From contig NZ_JAIWNX010000151.1 of the NCBI RefSeq assembly GCF_020217185.1, positions 1 to 10,000 on the forward strand: a stretch of 10,000 bases of DNA, read 5' to 3'. Positions 1 to 5,366 of this stretch are shown in pieces (within the stretch, counting starts at the first letter, position 1; each line of letters opens with the position of its first letter). The notes below the pieces were generated by a model. It was given only the letters and a program-made list of their open reading frames with translations, was not told where the DNA came from and searched no databases. This DNA is from Asticcacaulis sp. (GTDB taxonomy: Bacteria; Pseudomonadota; Alphaproteobacteria; Caulobacterales; Caulobacteraceae). Both the position numbers and the translations under genes were made by a program.

Positions 1-1
1 C

Positions 2-991
2 GACCCGTGGATGCACGGGGCCGAGAACCATCAGCCGGATACCGAAGGTGACTTCGATGTGCGCAAGGCCGCCGCGCTGAAGGCTTATCGCGAATGGATG
101 CCCATTCGTGACCCGCAGCCGGGTATGCTGTCCGAAGCCATCTACCGCTCGTTCCGCTTCGGGCAACTGGCCGAGCTGTTCATGACCGAGACGCGCTTCT
201 TGGGGCGCACCAAGCAGCTTGATTATAAGACCGATCTCAAGCGCGATTCGGCGGGCAAGGCCGATTACGCCGCCTTTCGTGCCGAACTGAATGCACCGTC
301 GCGCGAACTGCTGGGGGCCACGCAGCGTCAGTGGCTTCAGACAGGCCTGAAGGCCTCGGTGGCCGATGGCGTGCGCTGGCAGGTGTTCGGCAATCAGGTG
401 GTGATGGCCAAGGTCAAGGGTCCGGACCTCAAGGCGCTGTACGGCGAGGAACGCATCGCCGCCATGCTGAAGATGCTGCCGCCCAATGTGGCCGGCGTCA
501 TCGGGCCGATGATCGACCTGTTCAGCCAGACGGAAGACCCGCTGCCGCTCAATCTCGACGCCTGGGACGGCTATCCGGCCGAGCGCGAGCGCCTCTATGG
601 CCTGATCCGCGACGCCAGGGCGCGCGCCGTCGTGCTGTCGGGCGACAGCCATCAGGCCTGGGCCAACGAACTGCACGACGCCAAGGGCGAGCGCGTAGCG
701 GTGGAACTGGGCGTCACGGCGATTTCGAGCCCGACCGTGTGGTTTGATCACCTGCTGCCCAATTTCAGCCTCGCCAGGGTGCTGGCCGATCAGAATGCGG
801 AGGTGCTGGCCGCCTCGACCGACCGCAACGGCTTTGTGCGCCTGACCCTGACGCCGGAAACGGCGACGGGTGAGTGGGTGTCGGTTTCGACCATCACCGC
901 GCGGGAGTATAGGGTCACGGTCGATGGCACCTTCGTCGCCGAGGCCGAGGCCGATCGTGTGGGGCCGCTGAAGGTAATTTCTGTCGCCTGA
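2..991 (+). CDS. Alkaline phosphatase D (PhoD) family protein, C-terminal part (5' end outside window)
   Basis: The reading frame is open from the first full codon (Asp-Pro-Trp, then Met at 11) and already sits inside the catalytic domain, so the true start lies upstream of the window. PhoD enzymes are exported metallophosphoesterases that release phosphate from mono- and diesters, usually under phosphate limitation. Visible family marks, counting from the Met at 11, are GAENH (3-7), ETRFLGRTKQLDY (60-72, the usual DTR-like region), LLGATQRQWL (100-109), the FGNQVVMA segment (126-133), AWDGYPAERERL (184-195), and the metal-ligand stretch VVLSGDSHQAWANEL (207-221). AISSPT follows, as in other members. 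The C-terminus ends normally in a TGA. Any signal peptide and the N-terminal Fn3-like domain would be upstream and cannot be judged. Whether the substrate is a phosphomonoester or phosphodiester cannot be told from this fragment. Confidence 0.9.
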   Translation, partial: DPWMHGAENHQPDTEGDFDVRKAAALKAYREWMPIRDPQPGMLSEAIYRSFRFGQLAELFMTETRFLGRTKQLDYKTDLKRDSAGKADYAAFRAELNAPSRELLGATQRQWLQTGLKASVADGVRWQVFGNQVVMAKVKGPDLKALYGEERIAAMLKMLPPNVAGVIGPMIDLFSQTEDPLPLNLDAWDGYPAERERLYGLIRDARARAVVLSGDSHQAWANELHDAKGERVAVELGVTAISSPTVWFDHLLPNFSLARVLADQNAEVLAASTDRNGFVRLTLTPETATGEWVSVSTITAREYRVTVDGTFVAEAEADRVGPLKVISVA

Positions 992-1023
992 TACCAAGGT
1001 CATTGAAAATGACCCTTGGTATT
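991..1023 (+). repeat. Hairpin 1 of intergenic cluster (possible PhoD transcript end)
   Basis: ATACCAAGG-TCATT (991-1004) is complementary to AATGACCCTTGGTAT (about 1008-1022), giving a 14-bp stem with one bulged base and a 3-nt loop. The left arm begins on the last base of the phoD stop codon. No run of T follows, so this is not a classic intrinsic terminator. It could protect or end the transcript, or be part of a small palindromic repeat element. Confidence 0.6.
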
Positions 1024-1028
1024 CCATT

Positions 1029-1069
1029 CGAGACTGTCTCATGTCACTGAAACATATGAGACAGTCTCG
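1029..1069 (+). repeat. Hairpin 2 of intergenic cluster (14-bp perfect stem)
   Basis: CGAGACTGTCTCAT (1029-1042) and ATGAGACAGTCTCG (1056-1069) are perfect reverse complements with a 13-nt loop. The first nine bases of the GAGACTGTC motif occur again at 1189-1197, immediately before the start codon of the next gene. The right arm could therefore pair alternatively with that translation-initiation region. Confidence 0.65.
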
Positions 1070-1075
1070 TGTCTT

Positions 1076-1110
1076 CAACGGCCGGATGCGGTCAGCATCT
1101 TCGGCCGTTG
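1076..1110 (+). repeat. Hairpin 3 of intergenic cluster (GC-rich)
   Basis: CAACGGCCG+GATGC (1076-1089) pairs with GCATC+TT+CGGCCGTTG (1095-1110): 14 bp, a 2-nt bulge and a 5-nt loop. The sequence TTGGTAT at 1108-1114 is the inverse of ATACCAA at 991-997. The three hairpins are thus bounded by 7-bp terminal inverted repeats, which suggests one composite element of about 124 bp. No T-tract follows. Confidence 0.6.
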
Positions 1111-1198
1111 GTATTAATGCCAGCTTCGGCCTTGATTGTAATCAGTCCCTGCCCATCTGGGGTGAAGTGCCGCACCGGGCACACACAAGAGACTGTCC

Positions 1199-1720
1199 AT
1201 GACCCAGATACCGCCTGTTTCCATCTATTCGATGACCGTGCCCGTTCTCATCAACGCGATGAAGAACCTGACCCATATCCTCAGCAAGGCCGAGGCCTTT
1301 GCCGAAGCGAAAAAGATCGACCCGTCGGTGGTCATCGAAGCGCGTCTGGCGCTCGACATGCACCCGCTGCGCCGTCAGATACAGTCGGTGTCTGATACGG
1401 CCAAGGGGGCTGTGGCGCGCCTGACCGGCACGGAGATCCCCTCCATGGCCGACACGGAAACGAGCTTTGCCGAGTTGAAAGACCGTCTGGCCAAGACCAT
1501 TGCCTATATCGAATCCGTCGATCCGGCCTTGTTCGACGGCGCCGAAAGCCGCGACGTGGTTCTGAAACTGCCGGGCCGCGAAATCCCCTTTACGGGCTAT
1601 AGCTATGTGGTGGGTTTCGTCATCCCCAACCTGTTCTTCCACGTGACGACCGCCTACGCCATCCTGCGCCATTACGGCGTCGAACTGGGCAAGACGGATT
1701 ACCTGCGCGGCGGGTTGTAA
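1199..1720 (+). CDS. DUF1993 (DinB-like) domain protein
   Basis: This 173-residue protein matches the DUF1993 family, small soluble proteins of the DinB/YfiT-like four-helix-bundle type. Their biochemical role is not established. Recognisable stretches are the N-terminal PPVSIYSMTVPVLINAMKNL, the DMHPLRRQIQSVSDTAKGA segment (family-typical 'L..DM.PL..QI...SD.AK'), and the C-terminal FHVTTAYAILRHYGVELGKTDY. That last stretch holds the conserved His and the family's usual 'K.DYL' ending. Length is normal and the whole domain is present. The start is ATG at 1199 with a weak AAGAGA ribosome-binding sequence. Its upstream region contains the triple hairpin cluster. The last 22 bp overlap the tail of the convergent saccharopine-dehydrogenase-like gene. 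Family assignment is confident; no function is claimed. Confidence 0.88.
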   Translation: MTQIPPVSIYSMTVPVLINAMKNLTHILSKAEAFAEAKKIDPSVVIEARLALDMHPLRRQIQSVSDTAKGAVARLTGTEIPSMADTETSFAELKDRLAKTIAYIESVDPALFDGAESRDVVLKLPGREIPFTGYSYVVGFVIPNLFFHVTTAYAILRHYGVELGKTDYLRGGL

Positions 1721-2802
1721 ACCTCTATATCAAAGCGCTCCAGCGCCGCCAGATAGTCGGAGAGGCTTATCTGGCCAAGGCTGGAGCGCGCGCCGGGGGC
1801 AGGGCCCAAATCCACTCCTCCCCCCTTGGCCAGACGTTCGGCCAGCAGGATGGCCGGGACCGAGGGGATGTGCGGCCCGTCACCACTGCGCGCAATGATG
1901 TGCCAGTCGAGGCGCAGCGCCTGCCCGTCCAGTCCTGTGCCCGACAGGACCATAAACATGCCGCCATCGTCGGAGCCCAGCGGATCGAACAGGTCAGCCG
2001 CCTTCAGCAGGGGCTTGGCCAGTTTCGCCAACGGAAAAGGCAGCAGCTTCCAGCGCACGCCCCACGACAGGGCCCACAGACCGAGGTGTATGAAACCCAG
2101 CTCCAGCCCGGCGCCGAAACGGATCGAGCGTAGGCCATAGGCGGCGGGCAGCAGGTCAAGATCGGGAATATCGCAATCGCCCATCAGGCGCGGCCCCAGA
2201 TGCGGGAAGACGTGCCGCCGCAGGCCTTGCCAGCCATAGGCCTTCGGATGCCCGGCAAAGGGTTTCAGCGGCCGACCCACATAGGACAGTATGGCCGCCG
2301 TGGTCGCCAGCCCGCGCTCGGCCCCCTGACCGGGGCAGATACCGAAATCGAGCGCCTCCAGCGTCGCAAAGCGGTCGCGGAAATGGTCCAGTACGGCCGA
2401 AGACAGGCACGGCACGGTCGAAGCGCCGCTGATGGCCACAACGCCCGCCGCCCTGGCTGCGGCGTCCAGCCGGTCAAAGCCGACCACGAAATCACGCGCG
2501 TCGGACAGATCGACATAGTGTACTCCCGCTGCGATGCAGGCTTCGGCCACGCCATAGTCGGCGTTCTGATACGGCCCGGCGGTGTGTACCACGACGCTGG
2601 GCTTATGCGTGCGCAGGGCTTCGGACAAACCGCTATGGAGGTCAAAGGCCGCCCATTGCGCCCCCATCGAGCGGGCACAGGCTTCGGCCTTACCGGCGTC
2701 GCGCCCGGCGATGATCACCGGCACGTCACGACGGATCAGGCCCGCAGCAATGCGCTTGCCGAAATTGCCATAGCCGCCCAGGATCAACACCTTACCCGTC
2801 AA
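1699..2802 (-). CDS. Saccharopine-dehydrogenase-like NAD(P)-binding protein
   Basis: This 367-residue protein opens with a Rossmann dinucleotide-binding motif GGYGNFG (residues 9-15). Then come VVVHTAGPYQ (about 71-80) and VAEACIAAGVHYVDLSD (about 84-100), the signature of the saccharopine dehydrogenase NADP-binding domain family (Sacchrp_dh_NADP). The C-terminal half differs from lysine-pathway enzymes. True saccharopine dehydrogenase activity is therefore unlikely, and the substrate is unknown. The start is TTG at 2802: there is no in-frame ATG nearby, and GGAG lies about 8 nt upstream inside the preceding gene. It overlaps the end of the DUF4166 gene by 11 bp, implying translational coupling. 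In other bacteria DUF4166 is often fused to this kind of dehydrogenase (recalled, not searched), so the two probably work together. The 3' end overlaps the convergent DUF1993 gene. Confidence 0.85.
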   Translation of the reverse strand: MTGKVLILGGYGNFGKRIAAGLIRRDVPVIIAGRDAGKAEACARSMGAQWAAFDLHSGLSEALRTHKPSVVVHTAGPYQNADYGVAEACIAAGVHYVDLSDARDFVVGFDRLDAAARAAGVVAISGASTVPCLSSAVLDHFRDRFATLEALDFGICPGQGAERGLATTAAILSYVGRPLKPFAGHPKAYGWQGLRRHVFPHLGPRLMGDCDIPDLDLLPAAYGLRSIRFGAGLELGFIHLGLWALSWGVRWKLLPFPLAKLAKPLLKAADLFDPLGSDDGGMFMVLSGTGLDGQALRLDWHIIARSGDGPHIPSVPAILLAERLAKGGGVDLGPAPGARSSLGQISLSDYLAALERFDIEVYNPPRR

Positions 2803-3400
2803 GACGCATCTCCGTCACGCGAAAGGCCCCGCCATAGCTGTAGAGCTTACCGAGCCACGGGTGGCGCAGCTCCATATACATGCGGAAACGCTCGTCGCCC
2901 GTGGCCTCTTCCCACGCATCGCCGCGTCCGGCCAGACCGCTGATCGGCAGAGGCATGTCGAGGCCGAACAATCGCCAGACATAGCCGGCGTGTCGCAACC
3001 GCACGCGCCCCTCGTGATAATCGTAATGGGCCTGCCAGCCTATGCCGGTGGCCATGTATTCCGTCACGTGGTGCGGGCGTTTCGACACCATGCGCGAGCG
3101 GAAGGTGACGGGGTCGCGCCCGGCGAAACGGAAGATGCGCTCAAACACAAAGGCGTCGCTGTCGGGTTCGGAGCGGAAATGCACGCTTACCGGCACGGCC
3201 TTGCCCTCATAGGGCGTCAACATGCCCGTCGCCTTGATCAGCCATGAGAAGCGCCGCAGCAGCGGGTGCATCTCGATATCCAGCGTCCCTTCGACGATCA
3301 CATGATCGCGCGTAAACGGGCGGTTGGCGTAGTGGGCCTTGAGCGCCGGGGGCAGGGCCTCCCACTGTTCGGCAAAGATGGCGGCGAAGGTGGGGCTCAT
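2792..3400 (-). CDS. DUF4166 domain protein
   Basis: This 202-residue protein is essentially one DUF4166 domain. Typical elements are the N-terminal 'LPPALKAHY' segment (16-24), the HPLLRRFSWLIKATGMLTPYEG stretch with its characteristic Leu-x-Pro-x-x-Gly, FRSEPDSDAFVFERIFRF, and RYMELRHP-like RMYMELRHPWLGKLYSYGGAF near the end. The family has no proven activity. It is usually found attached or adjacent to NAD(P)-dependent oxidoreductases. The ATG at 3400 overlaps the TGA of the frameshifted DCC reading frame (ATGA), the remnant of a coupled upstream gene. A GGAAAG ribosome-binding site lies about 10 nt upstream. Downstream, the dehydrogenase starts before this gene ends. It is predicted to be cytosolic, with no clear signal peptide. 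Confidence 0.85.
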   Translation of the reverse strand: MSPTFAAIFAEQWEALPPALKAHYANRPFTRDHVIVEGTLDIEMHPLLRRFSWLIKATGMLTPYEGKAVPVSVHFRSEPDSDAFVFERIFRFAGRDPVTFRSRMVSKRPHHVTEYMATGIGWQAHYDYHEGRVRLRHAGYVWRLFGLDMPLPISGLAGRGDAWEEATGDERFRMYMELRHPWLGKLYSYGGAFRVTEMRLDG

Positions 3401-3583
3401 ATCTGCGTCTTTCCGGCCAGTCTGAGGCTGAGGTTACGCCCTGCCCGCAGCAGCGGATAGAGCCAGCGCGTGCGGCGCACCGGAGCGGCAAAGCACGCAG
3501 TCGCCATCATAGACCAGCCACAGGGTATGAGCGTCCCCCCTGATCTCAGGGGAGGAGCGCGGTGTTTTCGCTGACTTGTCCAT
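3397..3583 (-). pseudogene. DCC/DUF393 thiol-disulfide oxidoreductase, internally deleted and frameshifted
   Basis: From ATG 3583 (good ribosome-binding site AGGGGAT just upstream) the frame encodes about 34 residues. They include LWLVYDGDCVLCRS, the DGDCxxC redox signature that defines the DCC family. At about 3481 the matching frame is lost: the original frame runs out to a TAA at 3436-3434. The next frame (from 3480) encodes VRRTRWLYPLLRAGRNLSLR and then LAGKTQI. That is the usual C-terminal end of DCC proteins found beside DUF4166 genes, and it ends in a TGA overlapping the DUF4166 start. Intact members are about 120-140 residues; here only about 34 N-terminal and 27 C-terminal residues remain. 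The middle of the domain is missing and the ends are out of register. A sequencing error alone would not explain the missing middle. The gene is almost certainly non-functional, although its transcript may still lead the operon. Confidence 0.8.
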
Positions 3584-3636
3584 TCGATCCCCTGCCTCTA
3601 TGACAGGGAGTCTAGGCGCGAAGACGTGGGGGATCA
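3584..3636. promoter_or_regulatory. Divergent intergenic region (DCC remnant cluster / DUF2269)
   Basis: Fifty-three base pairs separate the two start codons and carry both ribosome-binding sites (AGGGGAT on the minus strand, GGGGGAT on the plus strand). Promoter elements must therefore overlap each other or the opposite 5' ends. A short inverted repeat CCCTG-N9-CAGGG (3590-3608) lies in the middle and could be an operator, but it is too short to be convincing. No clear -35/-10 pair could be assigned. Confidence 0.35.
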
Positions 3637-4098
3637 ATGCTCTATCTGTGGGTGAAGTGGGTGCATGTGGTCTCCTCGACCATCCTGTTCGGCACCGGCA
3701 TAGGCACGGCCTTTTTCATGTTCATGGCCAATCGTCGCAAAGAGGTGGCGGGCATCGCCTTTGCCTCGCGGCATGTGGTCATAGCCGACTGGCTGTTCAC
3801 CACACCCGCCGTCATCGTGCAGCTTCTGAGCGGTCTGTGGCTGGTGCATCTGGGAGGACTGGAGCTGTTTGGTGGCTGGGTGCTGGGGGGATTGATGCTG
3901 TATCTCTTTGCCGGGGCCTGCTGGTTGCCGGTGGTGTGGATGCAGATACGGATGCGCGATCTGGCGAACGTCGCCTATGCATCGGGTGAGCCCCTGCCGC
4001 CGCTCTACTGGACCTATGAGCGCTGGTGGGTGAGCCTTGGGGCGCTGGCCTTTCCGGCGATTGTGGTGGTTTTCTGGTTGATGGTCGTGAAACCGTAA
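3637..4098 (+). CDS. DUF2269 family integral membrane protein
   Basis: This 153-residue, very hydrophobic protein has four predicted membrane helices (about 7-30, 48-70, 79-103, 131-151). It matches the DUF2269 family ('putative integral membrane protein'). Family-like features are the N-terminal WVKWVHVVSSTILFGTGIGTAFF, with its conserved His next to helix 1 and the small-residue Gly motif, and the PLPPLYWTYERWW segment before the last helix. Histidines in such four-helix proteins sometimes bind haem, but nothing here proves it. The ATG at 3637 has GTGGGGGAT a few bases upstream. It is transcribed divergently from the DCC/DUF4166/dehydrogenase cluster across only 53 bp, so the two units probably share a regulatory region and perhaps a function. 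Confidence 0.85.
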   Translation: MLYLWVKWVHVVSSTILFGTGIGTAFFMFMANRRKEVAGIAFASRHVVIADWLFTTPAVIVQLLSGLWLVHLGGLELFGGWVLGGLMLYLFAGACWLPVVWMQIRMRDLANVAYASGEPLPPLYWTYERWWVSLGALAFPAIVVVFWLMVVKP

Positions 4099-4117
4099 CC
4101 TTGACGTTTGCGGTTTC
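4089..4117 (+). terminator. Possible terminator hairpin after DUF2269 gene
   Basis: GAAACCG (4089-4095) and CGGTTTC (4111-4117) are perfect reverse complements. Three more pairs (one G-T) extend the stem inwards to 10 bp with a 9-nt loop. The stem includes the stop codon of the DUF2269 gene. The following sequence has TTTT only after a short interval (ATTCCCATGTTTT), so this is at best a weak intrinsic terminator. Confidence 0.3.
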
Positions 4118-4137
4118 ATTCCCATGTTTTCGGCATA

Positions 4138-4232
4138 TTAGAGCGTATTTCGTTCAGACTGAATCGAAATAGCGCTCTAAATTTTTGGTTGAACGCGCTT
4201 TTTTATCCGAAAAGTGCGTCCCACTTTTCGGA
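4138..4232. repeat. Dispersed palindromic repeat element (two hairpins)
   Basis: The first hairpin is TTAGAGCG-TATTTCG-TTCAG (4138-4157) against CTGAA-t-CGAAATA-g-CGCTCTAA (4159-4180): about 20 paired bases with two single-base bulges. The second is TCCGAAAAGTG (4206-4216) against CACTTTTCGGA (4222-4232), a perfect 11-bp stem with a 5-nt loop. The stretch between and after them repeats GCGCTTT/AAGCGCTTT. The combination 'GAGCG...CGCTC' followed by a 'CCGAAAAGTG...CACTTTTCGG' palindrome resembles short non-coding repeats scattered through alphaproteobacterial genomes, from general knowledge; no other copy is in this window. The region is clearly less GC-rich than its surroundings. It ends about 30 bp before the GST start codon, so it lies in the 5' untranslated or promoter region of that gene. 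Confidence 0.65.
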
Positions 4233-4263
4233 AAGCGCTTTAGACCTATTAAGGGAAAAGACC

Positions 4264-4890
4264 ATGATCGTTCTGCACACCTGGACCACGCCCAACGGCT
4301 TCAAGGCCTCCATCGCCCTCGAAGAAATGGGCCTGCCGTATAAGGTGAGGCCGGTCAATATCGGCGCCGATGAGCAGTTCCATCCGGACTTTCTGAAAAT
4401 CTCCCCCAACAATAAGATCCCGGCCATTGTCGATGAAGAGACGGGCATCAGCGTCTTTGAAACCGGCGCGATCCTCGTCTATCTGGCTGAAAAGACAGGT
4501 AAATTCCTGCCGACGTCGGGCGAAGCGCGTTACAAGGTGCTGGAATGGCTGAACTGGCAGATGGGCGGGCTGGGGCCGATGTTCGGTCAGCTGGGGCATT
4601 TTGCGGTTTTTGCGCCGGAAAAGGTGCCCTATGCGCTGAACCGCTATACCAACGAAGCCAAACGCCTGCTGGGTGTGCTGGAAACGCAGCTCTCGAAGCA
4701 CGCCTATGTGGCGGGGGACGACTACACCATCGCCGATATGGCCATCTATCCGTGGATCAATACGCTGCGCACCTTCTATCAGCAGGAGGCCCTGCTTGCC
4801 GACTCGCCGCATATCCGGGCGTGGTTCGATAAGGTCGGTGCGCGTCCGGCGGTGCAAAAGGGCATGACGGTCGGTAAGACGGCGACGTGA
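4264..4890 (+). CDS. Glutathione S-transferase, Nu-class / YfcG-like disulfide-bond oxidoreductase
   Basis: This 208-residue cytosolic GST has both domains. The N-terminal thioredoxin fold has TTPNG (8-12), with the Thr/Asn pair that Nu-class enzymes use instead of Tyr or Cys. It also has SPNNKIPAIVD (48-57, cis-Pro loop) and FETGAILVYLAEKTG (65-79), where Glu66 and the following Thr bind the glutathione gamma-glutamyl part. The helical domain has WQMGGLGPMFGQ (98-109), strongly YfcG-like, and YTIADMAIYPW (154-164), the N-capping motif. YfcG-type enzymes show disulfide reductase and peroxidase activity with glutathione; the natural substrate here is unknown. The frame is open further upstream to an ATG at 4108, but that part runs through the palindromic repeat. 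ATG 4264, preceded by AAGGGA at 8 nt and matching the usual N-terminus, is the real start. It converges with the small gene ending at 4919. Confidence 0.92.
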   Translation: MIVLHTWTTPNGFKASIALEEMGLPYKVRPVNIGADEQFHPDFLKISPNNKIPAIVDEETGISVFETGAILVYLAEKTGKFLPTSGEARYKVLEWLNWQMGGLGPMFGQLGHFAVFAPEKVPYALNRYTNEAKRLLGVLETQLSKHAYVAGDDYTIADMAIYPWINTLRTFYQQEALLADSPHIRAWFDKVGARPAVQKGMTVGKTAT

Positions 4891-4918
4891 TCGCCGCCAC
4901 CCACGCAGGCCAGTCTGT

Positions 4919-5323
4919 TTAGCCAAGCAGCGCCTTCAGCTCGCGGATTTGCCGCTCATATTCCGCCGGATTGAGGGTTTTCAGCCGTGTCAGATCGTCC
5001 TTCCAGCGGTCTAGCCGTTGGGAGGCGCTCCCGGCCTTCAGCGCATTTATGCGCTTAACGAGGTCCCTCAACTCCTTATAGGCCTCCTTATCGCGCTGAT
5101 CGGCGGGCAGGTCGTCGATCAGACAGAGTACCGCCGCGCTCAGCTTACCGATCTGGCGGCCATAGCTTTCCTGTTCGACAATGCGTCTTTCGGTGTCGGG
5201 CGCTGACGAATTGTTCTCGGTAATGCTGATCAGCGACCAGCCGCGCAATATGTCCTGCGTCAGGGTGTGCGGCGCGAATCGCCACAATCCGAAGGGATCG
5301 AAGAAGGGATTACCGTCCGCCAT
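4919..5323 (-). CDS. Unrecognised small protein with 'NPFFDPFGLWRFAP' N-terminus
   Basis: This 134-residue protein has no function I can name. The ATG at 5323 is well supported by AGGAGG 6 nt upstream. The N-terminal 50 residues (NPFFDPFGLWRFAPHTLTQDI, then the NNSSAPDTERRIV segment) look non-helical and aromatic/Pro rich. The remainder (about 45-134) is strongly helical and charged: ESYGRQIGKLSAAVLCLIDDLP, then Lys/Glu/Arg-rich helices with a leucine pattern (ELRDLVKRINAL, RLDRWKDDLTRLKTL, YERQIRELKALL) that could form a coiled coil. Similar short proteins with 'RFAP..LTQ...GW' and 'SYGRQ.G.L' motifs seem to be common in alphaproteobacteria (recalled, not searched). It has no signal peptide or membrane segment. 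It is the last gene of the minus-strand run, 43 bp after the YbaK-like gene. Confidence 0.75.
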   Translation of the reverse strand: MADGNPFFDPFGLWRFAPHTLTQDILRGWSLISITENNSSAPDTERRIVEQESYGRQIGKLSAAVLCLIDDLPADQRDKEAYKELRDLVKRINALKAGSASQRLDRWKDDLTRLKTLNPAEYERQIRELKALLG

Positions 5324-5366
5324 ATGTGCCTCCTGATAGATCGCAGGGACACTATCACGGGTTGTG

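Noticed and set aside
2200..2943. Open frame (247 codons) on the plus strand opposite the dehydrogenase
   Set aside because: It shows no domain, crosses two real genes, and has a composition typical of a shadow frame.
3590..3608. Inverted repeat CCCTG-N9-CAGGG in the DUF2269 divergent gap
   Set aside because: The arms are too short to claim as an operator without conservation data.
4108..4263. In-frame upstream extension of the GST reading frame to an ATG at 4108
   Set aside because: It runs through the palindromic repeat, has no ribosome-binding site, and the usual GST N-terminus and AAGGGA site both mark ATG 4264.
5334..5357. Inverted repeat TGATAG-N12-CTATCA just upstream of the small unknown gene
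   Set aside because: The arms are only 6 bp and AT-rich. It may be an operator, but chance occurrence is likely.
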